Notes under the pieces: model-generated
What the model was told of the DNA's origin: nothing
Database searches by the model: none
The model's input: only the letters and a program-made list of their open reading frames with translations
Source of the DNA: Hippasteria phrygiana
Lineage: Eukaryota > Echinodermata > Asteroidea > Valvatida > Goniasteridae
DNA: 64,000 nucleotides
Direction of reading: 5' to 3'
Assembly (NCBI GenBank): GCA_037893225.1
Contig: JAZGUH010000555.1
Coordinates: forward strand, 992,001-1,056,000
In this document: one piece after another, positions 23,301 through 34,358 of the stretch
Layout: each line of letters begins with the position of its first letter
Position numbering within the stretch: position 1 is the first letter of the stretch
Program-made: the position numbers and the translations under genes

Positions 23301-23492
23301 TGACCTTGCTTCACTATTTTTCATGTAAGAAGTTCCCGCATCAGGATCTGTCGAAATCTAGATTCTGTGGTTGCCTGGTTTGGCGTGGACATTTTTTTTG
23401 GGACACCCTGTATTATATTTTCAAATTGAATTTCGAATTTGTTAGCATTAGATAAGTTATGAGCTTTGTAATGAAACATTCCACCCACAAAA

Positions 23493-23580
23493 TCGAGACA
23501 GCTAGCTAGGAGTTACATAACGAAGATCACTTTTTTGGGGAAAGCTTGATATTATGATCATTATTATGTGCCGTCTTAAA
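23493..23580 (+). repeat. Direct repeat, right copy
   Basis: This is the partner of 21123-21212: same orientation, a few mismatches. Confidence 0.8.
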
Positions 23581-25263
23581 ACAAATAGAGTGCACTAAGT
23601 GTTTTTTATTCAAAAATACAATTTTCTTTCATAATTCGTTGCTTGAGGGAAATCCATGAATTTGAAAATGTTCAGTCAGACCACAAATATAGAAGCTATA
23701 TAATCTTCCCACTTTACTAATGCAGCAGGGTCAGTGCGAATTTCGTTAATTTAAGGAACCGCTTGTCAAACTCTGAGCCCAATCAGTAAAATCAAATCCT
23801 CCTAAAAATACCCGCCAAGGCTACAGAGATACCTCTGATGTGCCTCTGATGATAATAAGCGATGGCTCATGAAATAAAGCTTTGCATTTACAGAAAACAA
23901 GCATTCTACAATTACTCCTGAGAGATTTGCTGCAAAGGTCCTTGAAATTTCTAGCAACATGGAAATAATCCTGTAGCATACAGATCATTATGCGTAGCGG
24001 CCATCTTTGAGGCTAATGTCTTTGTTACAATTATATAGGCATGGCTAAACCCTTTGTGCTTACTGAGTTACAGAATTTGAAAGACAAAGATATACCTTAA
24101 AGATGGCCACAACTCTCCCCAATACTGAAGGAGCTACTTTACGCCCTCCAGAGAAAGCAGATTTCGACAAGCCACGAACAGCATCAACCTTTGTCCTATA
24201 CAAATCTATACAGGAAATCTATGTACAGATTAGCCTTCTTACCTGTCTTTAAAGCCGGATTGGGGGATCACTTACAGATCCCCTTTTATGTCCATGTAGC
24301 GATATCGTAAAACATGTCCCCGCCAGCTAATCATTTAGACTTCAAGGGAACACCGCGGGGCCATAAAAACTAACAAAAACGCCCCAGCACAAGTGGCCCG
24401 GCGGCTCGCTTCAAAGTCCCCCTCAACCCCAAACAAATTCCAGCCCAATTGGACCGCTTTGTTCCGTTTCTCCAGCCAGATCTTGAGAGAGGGGTTCCCT
24501 CCTTTGTGTCCACGGATATCAAAGGCATTGTGGTCCGGTTTGGGGAAACGTCTTATCTTGTACATAATTATGTAGACGGAATCAGGTGTTTGCGTGGTTG
24601 TGTTCTGAGTGAGTGTGGGTTTAATTTATAATGGATGAGGGTGATGGGGTAATTCCAAAAATAGGGATAATGCCGTTGGAGTGTTTGTGTGACCAATCCT
24701 CACATATGAATTTCAGAGATGATTTTCAAGGGAAGAATATCAAACCGTTTTGTGAGGTGATGTGACAAACGTCGCTGAGGTCTTGTAGCAAATTTCCAGT
24801 CATCAACATCAGGGAAATAATATTGATAAAGATTATGAATTAAGGCTTCGGGTTTCGGACACTTCAGACTTTTAAACAGATTCTGCGATTGGATCAAACG
24901 TTAGTCTCTATATTGCATTACTTAGGTATTTCAAGTCATTTCAGTTGGCAAACCTTTACACGGTTTCACCATATTGGAACTAAAGCGAGGGTATACATTG
25001 TATGTGCAAAGCAAAGACTAGTTCGCGTCGTTGTTGTGCAGCAGAGTTGTAGTTTAATATGTTTCGAGTCCTTTTAAAAATGACAATGTACTTAGTATTG
25101 TAGCCGTACAGTGTGAATGAAGTCTGAGTATGTGGTTTGAATGTTTTTGGACTGAATACAAGAAAGGTGTATCCATTTAGGTTTTTCTCTTTTGCCCGAC
25201 GTAATGTATGGATCACTGTGTGCTCTGTGCTTTCCGAGAGCCTGTGTGAAAATGTTCACAGGC
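23581..25263. other. No recognisable gene; one GC-richer unique block
   Basis: A block at about 24320-24570 is GC-richer than its surroundings, matches no repeat here, and contains CCATAAAAAC near its start. The rest is AT-rich and unremarkable. Confidence 0.35.
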
Positions 25264-25425
25264 TTACTAGGACGGGATTCGAACCTACGACTTCCTGCTT
25301 ACCAGTGCAGACGTCTTAACCACTCGACCACCGAGCTTCGAACTGGCCGATTCGAATACAATGTAGCAGCGGGTACCGCGTAATGCAAACAGGAAGTCGT
25401 GAGTTCGAATCCCGCCGAGCTTCAG
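25264..25425. repeat. Pair of inverted tRNA-like SINE ends
   Basis: On the - strand, 25338-25272 reads CTCGGTGGTCGAGTGGTTAA...GGTTCGAATCCC, tRNA-like with A and B boxes. About 60 bp further, the + strand reads AGGAAGTCGTGAGTTCGAAT then CCCGCCGAGC. The two parts are inverse over about 30 bp. Acceptor-stem pairing is absent, so it is SINE-derived. Confidence 0.6.
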
Positions 25426-25701
25426 AGGTGTGACTGTATTATCTCCAATGTTTATACTTTTGATACGACACCTGCTAAGCTATTATGTAAGAATACATTC
25501 AGGTAGCCCTAGCCGACGCTTGCCCGCAAGCACGATATGTGGCAAAGGGAACCCCCTCTTTTGTATTGGTCATTGTGTTCCCGGAATCTCAGGAATTCTT
25601 TTCAGAAATCTAGGGGGGATGTGTTAGGTAACAATAGTCTGGAGTGTGTATAGGGTATAGCGACAAAGGGGGAGGGGGGGGGGGGGTTACCCCTATGCCC
25701 C

Positions 25702-25818
25702 ATAGAGTACCGAAGTGATGACGTCAATCAATGCAATGTTTGGAGCCAGAATACATTCTAAACTGCATGTGTTTGGAACCATTGCCGCGGCAACTGACGT
25801 CAGACTTCGGTACTCTAT
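25702..25818. mobile_element. 117-bp MITE with a TGACGTCA site in each end, copy 1
   Basis: The ends ATAGAGTACCGAAGT and ACTTCGGTACTCTAT are perfect inverses. TGACGTCA (a consensus CRE) sits just inside each end at 25719-25726 and 25795-25802. A second 117-bp copy at 34359-34475 is about 95% identical. The open frames shared by both copies on the - strand are by-products of this similarity. Confidence 0.85.
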
Positions 25819-25840
25819 TGTTTTATTGGGCTTAAAAATA

Positions 25841-26018
25841 CAGTCGAACCCTGATAATAAGAGCACTGTTATTACAACATCCTGCTTATAACAAGAAAAA
25901 AAATAGGTCCCGAGTTTTTGTTTTTCTTTGTTTTTCATTACTGATAATACAAGGTACCTGTTATAACAAGGTAAATTGTAAAATCCCAAGGACCTTGTTA
26001 TAAAGGTGTGTTAGACTG
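25841..26018. mobile_element. pogo/Tigger-like MITE, copy 1
   Basis: The element starts CAGTCGAACCCTGATAATAA and ends TAAAGGTGTGTTAGACTG, with TA on both sides (25839-25840, 26019-26020). The interior has repeated TTATAACAAG words. The second copy is at 37408-37577. Confidence 0.75.
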
Positions 26019-26650
26019 TATTCTAAGAATATCCAGAGGGGTGCTTTTTCATCTGGTTTTCTTTTGGCAATTGTCATTGAAAGCATCAACATTTCCTGTT
26101 GAAAAAAAATGAAATTGAAATATATGTAATTAAAAATACTTAAAGTGTGATTACCATCACGGGGGAGTTGCGTAATCGAGCACTTATTATTGTCGAGTCC
26201 ACTTTATTTGTAACATTTACTCTTATCCCATGCGGAATGAGAAATGCTAATTTTACGTCTGTCTGCGTTATGATCGTTTGTGGTTGGTTGGTTTCTGTTT
26301 GACCGTTAATTTGGACTGAAACCCAACATGTGTTGCAGTATTTTCCCTTGTGGGTTAGTTTTATACAACAACGGCAAAACTATGTTTAATATCCCAACTA
26401 ACAAGTTCCGTCACAGTCCAGTGACAGCACTCGTGGGCTGCAAAAACATTTCCTCTTTTACAGGGTTCAAAACAAGGTGAAGGTTAGGCACAATTTTTCA
26501 CCCATCCAAAAACAGATAAACTATTGTACTAACAGTTGTAATTTTTTACCCGAAACACCGTCTCGAAAAGAAGAATTCCACAACTTATCAGATACCCGCT
26601 GTGATTGTGCGTACGGCCTGTATATGCATTATGTGCTTGAGCTCAAATGC
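26019..26650. other. No recognisable gene
   Basis: AT-rich DNA without a repeat shared with the rest of the window. Confidence 0.4.
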
Positions 26651-26689
26651 GAGCAGCAGCGACGACGACGACGACGACGACGACGACGG
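26651..26689 (+). repeat. (GAC)n microsatellite
   Basis: Two CAG-like triplets lead into about ten GAC repeats. Confidence 0.95.
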
Positions 26690-28920
26690 AATTAATGGAT
26701 CCTTTGTGAATTTTGTATATTTGGGGGTCTGTGTACATGTACACCCTCTGCGACCCGGATAGGGGCCTGAAATAGCAATTGTCTACCTGCTTCTTGGGGC
26801 AGTATGGCTCTTTCCTTGCTCTATACAATCTGCTGGGGTGAAACTTTCCTGATATATAACCACCATTTCCTGTTCGTGACTACACGGACACAACGGAATG
26901 CCCAAACAAGTGACATTTCTCCTCCATTGCTGTCGCTTGCTGTATGCAATGCAACAGAACCGTGACACCACGTGCATTATTGACTGTTTCCACAGATATT
27001 ATCATAATTACCAACCAGTCACTACATCAAACGCACGGGCTAAAAGCCACGACGTTTGTGTTCATACTGGTCTGAAATTTCGTTCATCAGATTCAGAACA
27101 CAGCTTGTGTGTTCGGTTGTTCCATTTCTGCCAGCATTGTTGTTTTTCGTGTTCAAATGAACATGATTTGTATATTTTCAGTCGGTATAGGTTTATGCAA
27201 GAGAATTTTGAAATAGTACGACTAAAGCACCACATTTAAACGTGCACGGTGAGGTCCGGAGTTCAGCATGGCTACTACCGGTATATTATCGTTTTGCAAT
27301 GTGTTCACTTCGAAACTTGTTTATCTCCACATTGGAGAAAAAAGAGATGAAATGCTGACCTTAGTTTCCCCTCTGTAATTACTCGCTGTACATATACTTC
27401 ACCATCAAGTTGCCAATCTGTAATATACCATCGCAGCCCAAGTTCATGGTTGCATGCGCCCGTTCTTCATAGACAAAGACAGTGCGTGGGATCATCACAC
27501 AAAAAAAGCCAAACAGGTTTGACAGCCTGCGTGAACTCGGGGGGGATTTAGCCACCAAAAAGCCACCTGCAGGAAGGCAATTTTCTGCTTTCACACCAAA
27601 TCCCCTTCTCAAAAGAAATATTGATGAAACTCAAAAAATCGAAAGAGTACACCCCCAGTTTTTGCTGGGCCTTCACAAACCACACAAAAGTGCACCATTT
27701 CGTCTCTGCCATAAAGGATGAACTGGTTATGAATAGGGTTCCACTATAGGTACCTGCCCATCCAGACTTTCGAGATAATTTTGAAAGCCCCGTTTGAGAT
27801 TCAGTGTAATAGCTTTCCAGAAAATTAATGTAAACTTGCTGTTTCCTTGTGATTTTTCGTATTCATGTAATATTTTTAAAGGCCATACCCACCCCATCAG
27901 TGCGATTTCGAGGCATAAAATAAGTCAGGAGCTTTAAAGCTCAGTCCGGAAAACCAACAATTATTCGCCGTAATGAAATTTTTACAAACCTTGACTTCTA
28001 ACTGCAAGTTTCACTTTTCTCGGAGGCCAAACCGGCAATATAAACCTGCTTTTACTGTTCGTGTGACAACCCTTTGGCAATGAAATGGCTTCTTCCCAGC
28101 GCTGTAACCGGAAGAAAATGGTCTCTTGCAGGACTATACGAGATAAAAATAGGAGTCATAAATGGCTGTAACTGATGAACATAACGCATTGTTTATATTT
28201 GTAGCATTATAATGGTAACATTATTATGTCACTGTTTTCCATTTGATGCATATGGGAAGGCGACTTTAAAAGGAAAAACTCCCCAGCAGTAAAGAGCTTT
28301 TTACTTCGAAGTTTAGTTGGAGCAGAGCGGGAGAGACTTGAAGTTGCGCGCCGTGTTATGCGCCCGAGGCACGGTACGCCTCGCCGGCTTTGACACGGTT
28401 ACGCACACGGGCCGGGCTAACCCTTTTACAGAGTTCACAGCGCGGACTCTCAATAACGATGCATGCAGATGCGCAGAAAAAAAAGAAGTCACACGTGAGT
28501 ATACATGTAATGTTCCATATCATAGTTCAAACAATTCCGCATGCTGAATATAATGATTGATGTAGATATTATGAAGTCCAACCTTGACAGTGCAATTTGA
28601 AGATCCGTGGTGTGGAAAATTGGCTAGCGGTGTCCATTATTTTGTAGGAAAAATCGTGTTTTGTAAAATAATGTTTGTGTCATTACAATGTAGGCAAACG
28701 GCTGCAGAGATGCTGCATTCCAAGGAATCATGTAAGATTCATGCATTTGCAAAAAGTGTCGTTCTGCCTATATTAAAGGACAAACGTATAGAGAAACGTT
28801 AGACTTATAGTTTTTCCTGCTCAGCCCTGTCGGACCACTATTTTTGGCCGGTGGCCGATAATGGAGTACACTAGCATTGTTGTCTCTACTTGTGCCGCCA
28901 ATGTCCCACTTAAAGGTATG
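26690..28920. other. No recognisable gene
   Basis: Several short open frames on both strands show no domain, and none is long enough to be convincing. The 26898-27239 frame (113 codons) is rich in Cys, His and Arg without an ordered zinc-finger spacing. Confidence 0.4.
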
Positions 28921-29240
28921 GTATAGCTTTGGTAATAATCAAAAACTAAATTGAATAGTTTCAATCTAAAAGCTTTCTGTTTATCAAGATGGTTTACCAA
29001 TCCTACTGAGAAACATTCCGTCAGAAATTCTGTCATCTTCGAGAAAATTGTATCTGAAGACCTCAAAAAATGCCATGGACTATTTCGATGTCAACAACGA
29101 AATAAGCCCATACGAACGTACACAAAAATCACTGTTACAAACAGTGAGGTTTTTCCACTATATTTTTGTAACTCGCATGACGGATTGAAGTCAAACTTTC
29201 ACACGTTTCACATTGCAGTTATTTTAAGGATACCCTGAAT
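28921..29240 (-). repeat. R3 family copy
   Basis: This is the reverse complement of the family at 47140-47475: GTATGGTATAGCTTTGGTAA, AATCAAAAAC, TTTCAATCTAAAAGCTTTCT, AATAAGCCCATACGAACGTA and CATGACGGATTGAAGTCAAA all occur in order. Confidence 0.7.
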
Positions 29241-29949
29241 TAAAGTATGAACAGTGCTTGTAATAATATGTTGTCAGCTTCGCTATATCCTGACTTTAAT
29301 TCACTGCTAGTTACTTGTGGCTCGTATAGACTTTAGTAAACTTGTGACCGGTGACAAGGTTAGAAAACTTTGAATTCCTCAGGTATTGAGAAAAAGCATG
29401 TTTGTCTCGTCTGAGAAAAATAAACGGCATTTTGCTAAAATTTCAAATGTCTTAGTTTGATGCAGGCATAACGCATCTATGGCTATCGGAGCTGCAAGAG
29501 GCATTTGTTTTGATGCATCTTTACAAGAAGGTGTTTTTGGTGACAAGGCTATGATGAAGTTACCTGAAAGTCAGTTATAGAGCATCGTAAAATCCAAACA
29601 CAAGTATTGAACGCGAATAAGGAAGCGACCGTGTATCGCACTCAAGCGACCGGGCCTAGCGGAGCCTTCGACGGCCGGCGAGATCCTGTCAGCCGCCTGT
29701 TCGACATGATAATGGTGTACTTTTCACGCAGTCTGACACGAACACACATTCGCAATCAGGGAGAAAATGTTCAAGTCTTAGTTATAGGTTTAACTATTGG
29801 GAAGAACAAGTCTGTTTTCAGGTTGTTTGTTCAAAATATAAAGTAGTAAACTTATTTCATAATTTCGGATGTAAAGGGTTACTTTTAACAATAATATTCC
29901 TGAACAATTACAATAGAAATCAATAATGATTATTTGTTCTCATGCGAAT

Positions 29950-30222
29950 TGTGGCGTCGCTAGACCATTAAATGGGGGTGTGATTACAACGACGGGGTGT
30001 GAGGAAACAAAAGAGGGGAACACAATTTTGCCGAAGGGGTGTGAGAACAAATACAAAAAATAATTATATCGACAAGGTTACCCGAGTTTACCGTGCGAAT
30101 TGGACACTTTTCCCAGTTTGCGGCCAAGACGTGATTTTGCCGACAGCGACTTGAATTTGCCTACAAAATCAACTAATGGGGGGCGGGGGGTTCACACCCC
30201 ACAACCCCTCTAGCGACGCCCT
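29950..30222. mobile_element. MITE with GGCGTCGCTAGA termini
   Basis: The left end GTGGCGTCGCTAGAC and the right end TCTAGCGACGCCCTG are inverse. Inside lie GGGGTGTGA-type repeats and a G-rich right part. The CAGGGCGTCGCTAGA pattern is hAT-like, but no clear target duplication is left. Confidence 0.65.
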
Positions 30223-30319
30223 GTATCCATGCATTATCCAATCAAATTTTATCGTGCATTTTCTGTGTTACGGTCAATGTGTTTATGTACAAACGATTTC
30301 TTTTTAATATAATGTCCAA

Positions 30320-30505
30320 TTCAAATGCCGTAAGTAACTTTCTATTAGAAAGTTACTCGTGGTTTTGCATGCGTGCATGTCTCATTTGAGGCCAAATTGT
30401 TGGGGCCATGGAGGTAATCGATATTCAGCCAAAATGTTTAATTTCTCTTAAAAAGGCAAAAGTGAAAATTGAGAAGTTCTGAAATGAACGTGCTATATAA
30501 CTAAA
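30320..30505 (-). repeat. R2 family copy
   Basis: The reverse complement shows GAACGTGCTATA / TCTCAATTTTCACTTTTGCC, the ATCGATTACC region and AAAACCACGAGTAA in R2 order. Next to it, TAACTTTCTATTAGAAAGTTA forms a small palindrome. Confidence 0.6.
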
Positions 30506-30908
30506 ATTTAGAAAGACGAAAGGGGAGCACTAATTGTTGTCGTAGTGATGTTTATGGACTTTATATTAAGAATTTGGAGGCTCGAGAATACGACCAACTT
30601 TATCACTCCATGTTACTAACTGATGTTTTCAATTTCGCCCTTTCAAACAGTGGTCCAGTGCCTTCCAATGCAATCTTTGGACTCATACCTTTTTCTCGGT
30701 CATGTTTGACTGAAACCATCCTGGACATAACACCATTCACTCTTTTCATTAACGCTAACCTTGAGTTCATTAATTCAATATCCATGTAATCCTTGTGATT
30801 ATCATTGGATGCAGCGCTTGGTTAGAAAATGAAATGCAAACGATTTACCAAGCAAACGACTCTGACTCTATCCGCGGAGCCATGACACGGCCACCGGCTT
30901 GAGCTTAA

Positions 30909-31909
30909 AGGGTGGCTGCAATGAAATTGTACCAACAATTTAATTTTGTTGTATAACTCTTTTACAATATAAGAAATGTGATTAAAATGTGTTTTCTGTG
31001 TTTCTGCCCATTTTTGGTGTTTAATTTTCCTGGAATAAAGTGCCCCCCTTTCTCTATTGTTTCCGCGCCCCTAAATGCGTGACGTCATCTCGGGAACACA
31101 GAAACTTAGCAAGAGTAGTTTGATCAGTGTACGTTTGTGTACGTTTGTGTACGTTTGTGTACGTGTGGATGTATGCTGTTGTTGAGGGAACCAGCCACGC
31201 GCGATTAAATAGCTTTGGATGAAGGGATCAGGGAAACATTTCTCGTCGCGTTAAAATCTTCAAACAGAATCTTTTGAATCTGAATCTGACAATCAAGTGT
31301 CGATTTTAGACTTGTTGATTCAGACACTTCTTCGGAACATTATTGGGGTGAGGAAGAGGAGGATCTTGGAGCTCTTCCGTACATGTATGAGCCAGAAGGT
31401 GAGAGTAACAGCGAAACTACTGAAGACTCCGAATCGGACTCCCGATGCGGTACGCGTGAAAGACTTGAAAACAACGATTGCTAGGCTAAATAACACTCTC
31501 TGACCGAGTCCAAATACGACGGTATTTCGGTTCTGCTGGAAAGAGGTGAAGACTGACACCATCCTTAGTGGTGTTGCTGAATCCAGCAGCAACACAACGA
31601 CACGGTATTATCGACGAAAAACATTCGAAAAACACTGAAAGCTTTCCACGAAACAGCGAAAACGCACGTGAATGTCAATGCAACGCACGCTCGGTGTACT
31701 ATGGCCGACCATCCACCACAGCCAGCCGGGTTCCCGGGATGACGTCACATCGGCGTTACCACTTGATGGGCGGGGCTGACCCCCTCCCGGCTTAAAACAA
31801 ATATTTTCAAATGCTTACGCGAAATAAAAAAATACAAACAACACACAGTTGTGTTTCAAAAACTTTATTTCATCGATACACACAATAAAAATGCCATTGC
31901 AGCCACCCT
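30909..31909. mobile_element. 1.0-kb TTAA-flanked DNA transposon (Kolobok- or piggyBac-like)
   Basis: The ends AGGGTGGCTGCAATG and CATTGCAGCCACCCT are perfect 15-bp inverses. They are flanked by TTAA at 30905-30908 and 31910-31913, the target duplication of piggyBac and Kolobok transposons. A TTAA-AGGG junction recalls Kolobok / T2-type MITEs more than piggyBac. Inside are a TGACGTCA at each of about 31080 and 31740, a fourfold GTGTACGTTT repeat at about 31130-31165, and the coding remnant at 31290-31484. No transposase is visible, so it is non-autonomous. Confidence 0.85.
31290..31484 (+). pseudogene. Acidic fragment resembling the P2X7-type C-terminal domain protein
   Basis: The frame opens after a stop and carries WGEEEEDLGALPYMYEPE, then an acidic Ser/Glu run and RERLENNDC before TAG at 31482-31484. 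From memory of invertebrate proteins with the P2X7 intracellular (ballast) domain, an acidic leader, a PYMFEPE-like motif and RLGNTDWC with further Cys residues follow each other. Here the Trp and all later Cys are missing. It may be transposon-encoded or captured host sequence. Identification is tentative. Confidence 0.4.
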
Positions 31910-31913
31910 TTAA

Positions 31914-32482
31914 TCACCAACCCGACTGGGACGCGCTGCAAAGGGCGGTCCGCTATCGATGCCACGGCAGTGAGTTCACCAGCCTACAAACGTAACCTTC
32001 ATTAATACACATGAGGTGAAAACCACAGTTTGCTCATGCAAATTACCACCATCCGATTTTATGATTTCTATATTTAATATGCTTTTTTTAGGAACATAAT
32101 ATGCAGATCATTTCTGAGATTGTTTGCCTCTAAAATTAACGCCTATTTTATTCTTTGAGAACGATTTTGCTAGGATCAAAAATCTCCTAACATTTATCAA
32201 TGTTATATGATTTCAGATCATTCCAGTTGGCAAACAGTTTGCAACAATGTATCATGATTTCATTCTATAATTGTAACAAAAAACAAATGTGATTTAAGGC
32301 CTTGCATGCATTGCATGGTGGAGAGTACAACTAGAGAAAATTTGTACATGTAGTTGATCACCGTGTGAAGTAACAAACTCTAAAAAAAAGCGACGTTTGT
32401 CCATAAAGAAGAACAAGAGGTATTCCTGTTTCACTCTTCACGATCCGCATTGGACCCCTTTCTCGTTCCTATAGGCACCCTC
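31914..32482. other. No recognisable gene
   Basis: AT-rich DNA without a supported feature. Confidence 0.4.
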
Positions 32483-32516
32483 CTGATGACAGTCAGAGCA
32501 TTCTGACCGAAACGTC
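32483..32516 (+). ncRNA. Hammerhead-like ribozyme motif, second copy
   Basis: CTGATGA (32483-32489), stem GTCAGA / TCTGAC (32492-32497 with 32502-32507, loop GCAT) and GAAACGTC (32509-32516). CTC before and GAG after can start stem I. Two unpaired bases after CTGATGA and one before GAAA depart from the strict consensus. The GAAACGTCGAGTTTAAAC context is the one seen in Penelope-like element terminal regions. Confidence 0.55.
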
Positions 32517-32692
32517 GAGTTTAAACCTCTGGTTCTTCTACGAAACAACTTCTCTTTCTTTTACAGTTAGATAATTCATACGGTGCATCCGCAAAATGTT
32601 TGTCTAGTTGAAAAAGCAATCATGTTTGGCAGACAGCACAGGCGTTCAAAACGAAATGGACAGTACGTTGACTAAGATGATGTTCCTGGGGA

Positions 32693-32706
32693 GGGGGGGG
32701 GGGGGG
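32693..32706 (+). repeat. Poly-G tract (14 G)
   Basis: A G run just before a repeat block that shares sequence with 58320-58423. Confidence 0.9.
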
Positions 32707-32819
32707 CACACTTTCTCAACGTTGGTTCTCAACTTTGGTGGCACTCTTTGTTTTGTTCCTACCCGTACACGCAAAATAAGACCTTTACATGGTTTTGCTT
32801 TACAGGGGTTTGCTATACT

Positions 32820-32930
32820 TTAGGCGTAGGCCATTACAAGCAAAAAAGAAAAGAAAAAGAAAATGGCAACGAGCGGGGGGTGGGGGGTTCGACCCCCAAC
32901 ACAACCCCCTCTGGATCCTTCCCTGTGCTC
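32820..32930 (+). repeat. Fragment of the GGATCC-ended hAT-like family
   Basis: TTTAGGCGTAGGCC, ACAAGCAAAA, AAATGGCAACGAGCGGGGGG, GGGGGTTCGACCCCC and GGATCC follow each other as in the insert at 58249-58423. The left end is not recognisable here. Confidence 0.65.
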
Positions 32931-32986
32931 TATAATAAACTCTAACATAGGGCCCTATGTCTGATTACATGTGCAAAATGCGATTT

Positions 32987-33011
32987 GGGGGGGGGGGGGG
33001 GGGGGGGGGGG
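32987..33011 (+). repeat. Poly-G tract (25 G)
   Basis: An uninterrupted G run. Confidence 0.95.
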
Positions 33012-33060
33012 TTGACACCCAAAGTGCACATAGCGTCGGACAATATCAGTTTGTAAACAT

Positions 33061-33118
33061 CAAGATAGCTCAGTTGGTAGAGCACCCGTATAGTGGTCCG
33101 GAGGTCGCAGGTTCGAAA
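33061..33118 (+). repeat. tRNA-like SINE head
   Basis: CAAGATAGCTCAGTTGGTAG, AGCACCCGTATAGTGGTCCG and GAGGTCGCAGGTTCGAAAAT match the SINE heads at 19922-19988 and 61897-61965. The cloverleaf is not closed by an acceptor stem. Confidence 0.7.
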
Positions 33119-33326
33119 ATTTTCCGAGTCAGTTTTTTTCTTGTGATTTGTGTAACGAGTTTGTAAACGTGTTAGTGTTGACGGATAGTGTTTAGCTATC
33201 GAACATTGATGTTTAGGAATTTCAGCATGGTTTACACACTGATAGCAAGACAGTTTTTAGAGTGTACCGGTAATTAACAGCGGAGGGGCGGCACTTTTCG
33301 GGGGAAACGTCATAGAGAAAATCGTC

Positions 33327-33901
33327 GTGTGCCCGGCAGAAGGGCATAAGGACGAAACATGGGTCAAAAGGTCAAATTCAGGTTTTGGGGGTAATCGAAA
33401 GAGTATTGGAATATCTTCATTTTGATATACATTTTGTATCAAGAGGCTACGTCATTCTGACGTAATTAACAAAATGAAAAGGACATAAGGGGATTTTGCA
33501 TTTTTTGTTCCCGGCAAAAGGGCATTAGCGTGTAATACCAATGTAACAATACATGCTAAAAGTGCGTTCACCTCTGCACTTCAGTGGGGCATAAGCAAAT
33601 TTTGTTCCCGGCAAAAGGGCATTAGCATTTCACATGCCGCTTAAGCGCACGTTTATGCCAGAATGACTTCCCGGCAAAAGGACATTAGCATAAAGATGTA
33701 AATAACTCTAAAATTAAGCAATATTTTTATTTAAAAATGCACAGCATTATTGGAAATATCAACAATTTTTATCTGACAAAAAAATCAACCGTTTGCGAGT
33801 TTTAATTTAGAAATGCCAACACATAAACCTTAAAGTCGATTTTCCCGGAATGTGTAATTACGCTTCAATGCGTTCTATATGCCCTTCTGCCGGGCACACC
33901 A
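33327..33901 (-). mobile_element. Inverted-repeat element with GCCCTTYTGCCGGG motif, copy 2
   Basis: This is the reverse complement of 7430-8012 over its full length, with the ends GTGTGCCCGGCAGAAGGGCA and TGCCCTTCTGCCGGGCACAC intact. Three internal CCCGGCAAAAGGRCATTAGC words are present. It appears less rearranged than copy 1. Confidence 0.8.
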
Positions 33902-34358
33902 CGAAATTATGCCATGTTAAATGGATAGGGAGGGCAGCAGGGGAACGATCTTTGACTTCCTCCCTCCCGGGAGGAGGGGTGTGGAGAGGGCACGTGCCCT
34001 ACGCCTTGCATAGTTACACCACTGATTCGAGCCAGTGATTGTTATGCTTAAAGTTCCAGCAGGTGTTCAGGACTCAGCCCCTATAGTTAGCCAAACCTGA
34101 GGTTTGTTTTTCAAAAAGTCAAACGTTCAAAAAGTTCATATATTTATGTTATGACAAATATAAATACTTTTTCATTTAGGCATTCCCTTTAGTTTTTGTA
34201 AAACTGTTTAAGGTATTTAGAGTAGGCCCTATTTAGTTGAAACATTCATCCTAGATTTACGACACGGAAATGTTCACCGTACGGTACAATGTACATAACA
34301 CTGCGATTTTCGTTGTTGGGCGTAGACCATAGATAGTTTTATGGGTAATAGCCCGCCT

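Larger units (their letters stand above)
22049..23410 (-). mobile_element. Palindromic Tc1/mariner-like transposon
   Basis: The termini CAGGGTGTCCCAAAAAAATT and its inverse ending GGGACACCCTG are flanked by TA on both sides (22047-22048 and 23411-23412), the hallmark of Tc1/mariner. The left arm (about 22049-22640) and the right arm (about 22935-23410) are long inverted copies of the same transposase-containing sequence. The right arm is shortened by an internal deletion. The centre (about 22640-22920) is single copy and carries the transposase N-terminus. The element could fold into one long hairpin. Confidence 0.9.

Noticed and set aside
19922..33118. tRNA genes at 19922-19988, 33061-33118, 25272-25338 and 61897-61965
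   Set aside because: A and B boxes are present but acceptor stems do not pair and the copies share non-tRNA tails, so they are SINEs.
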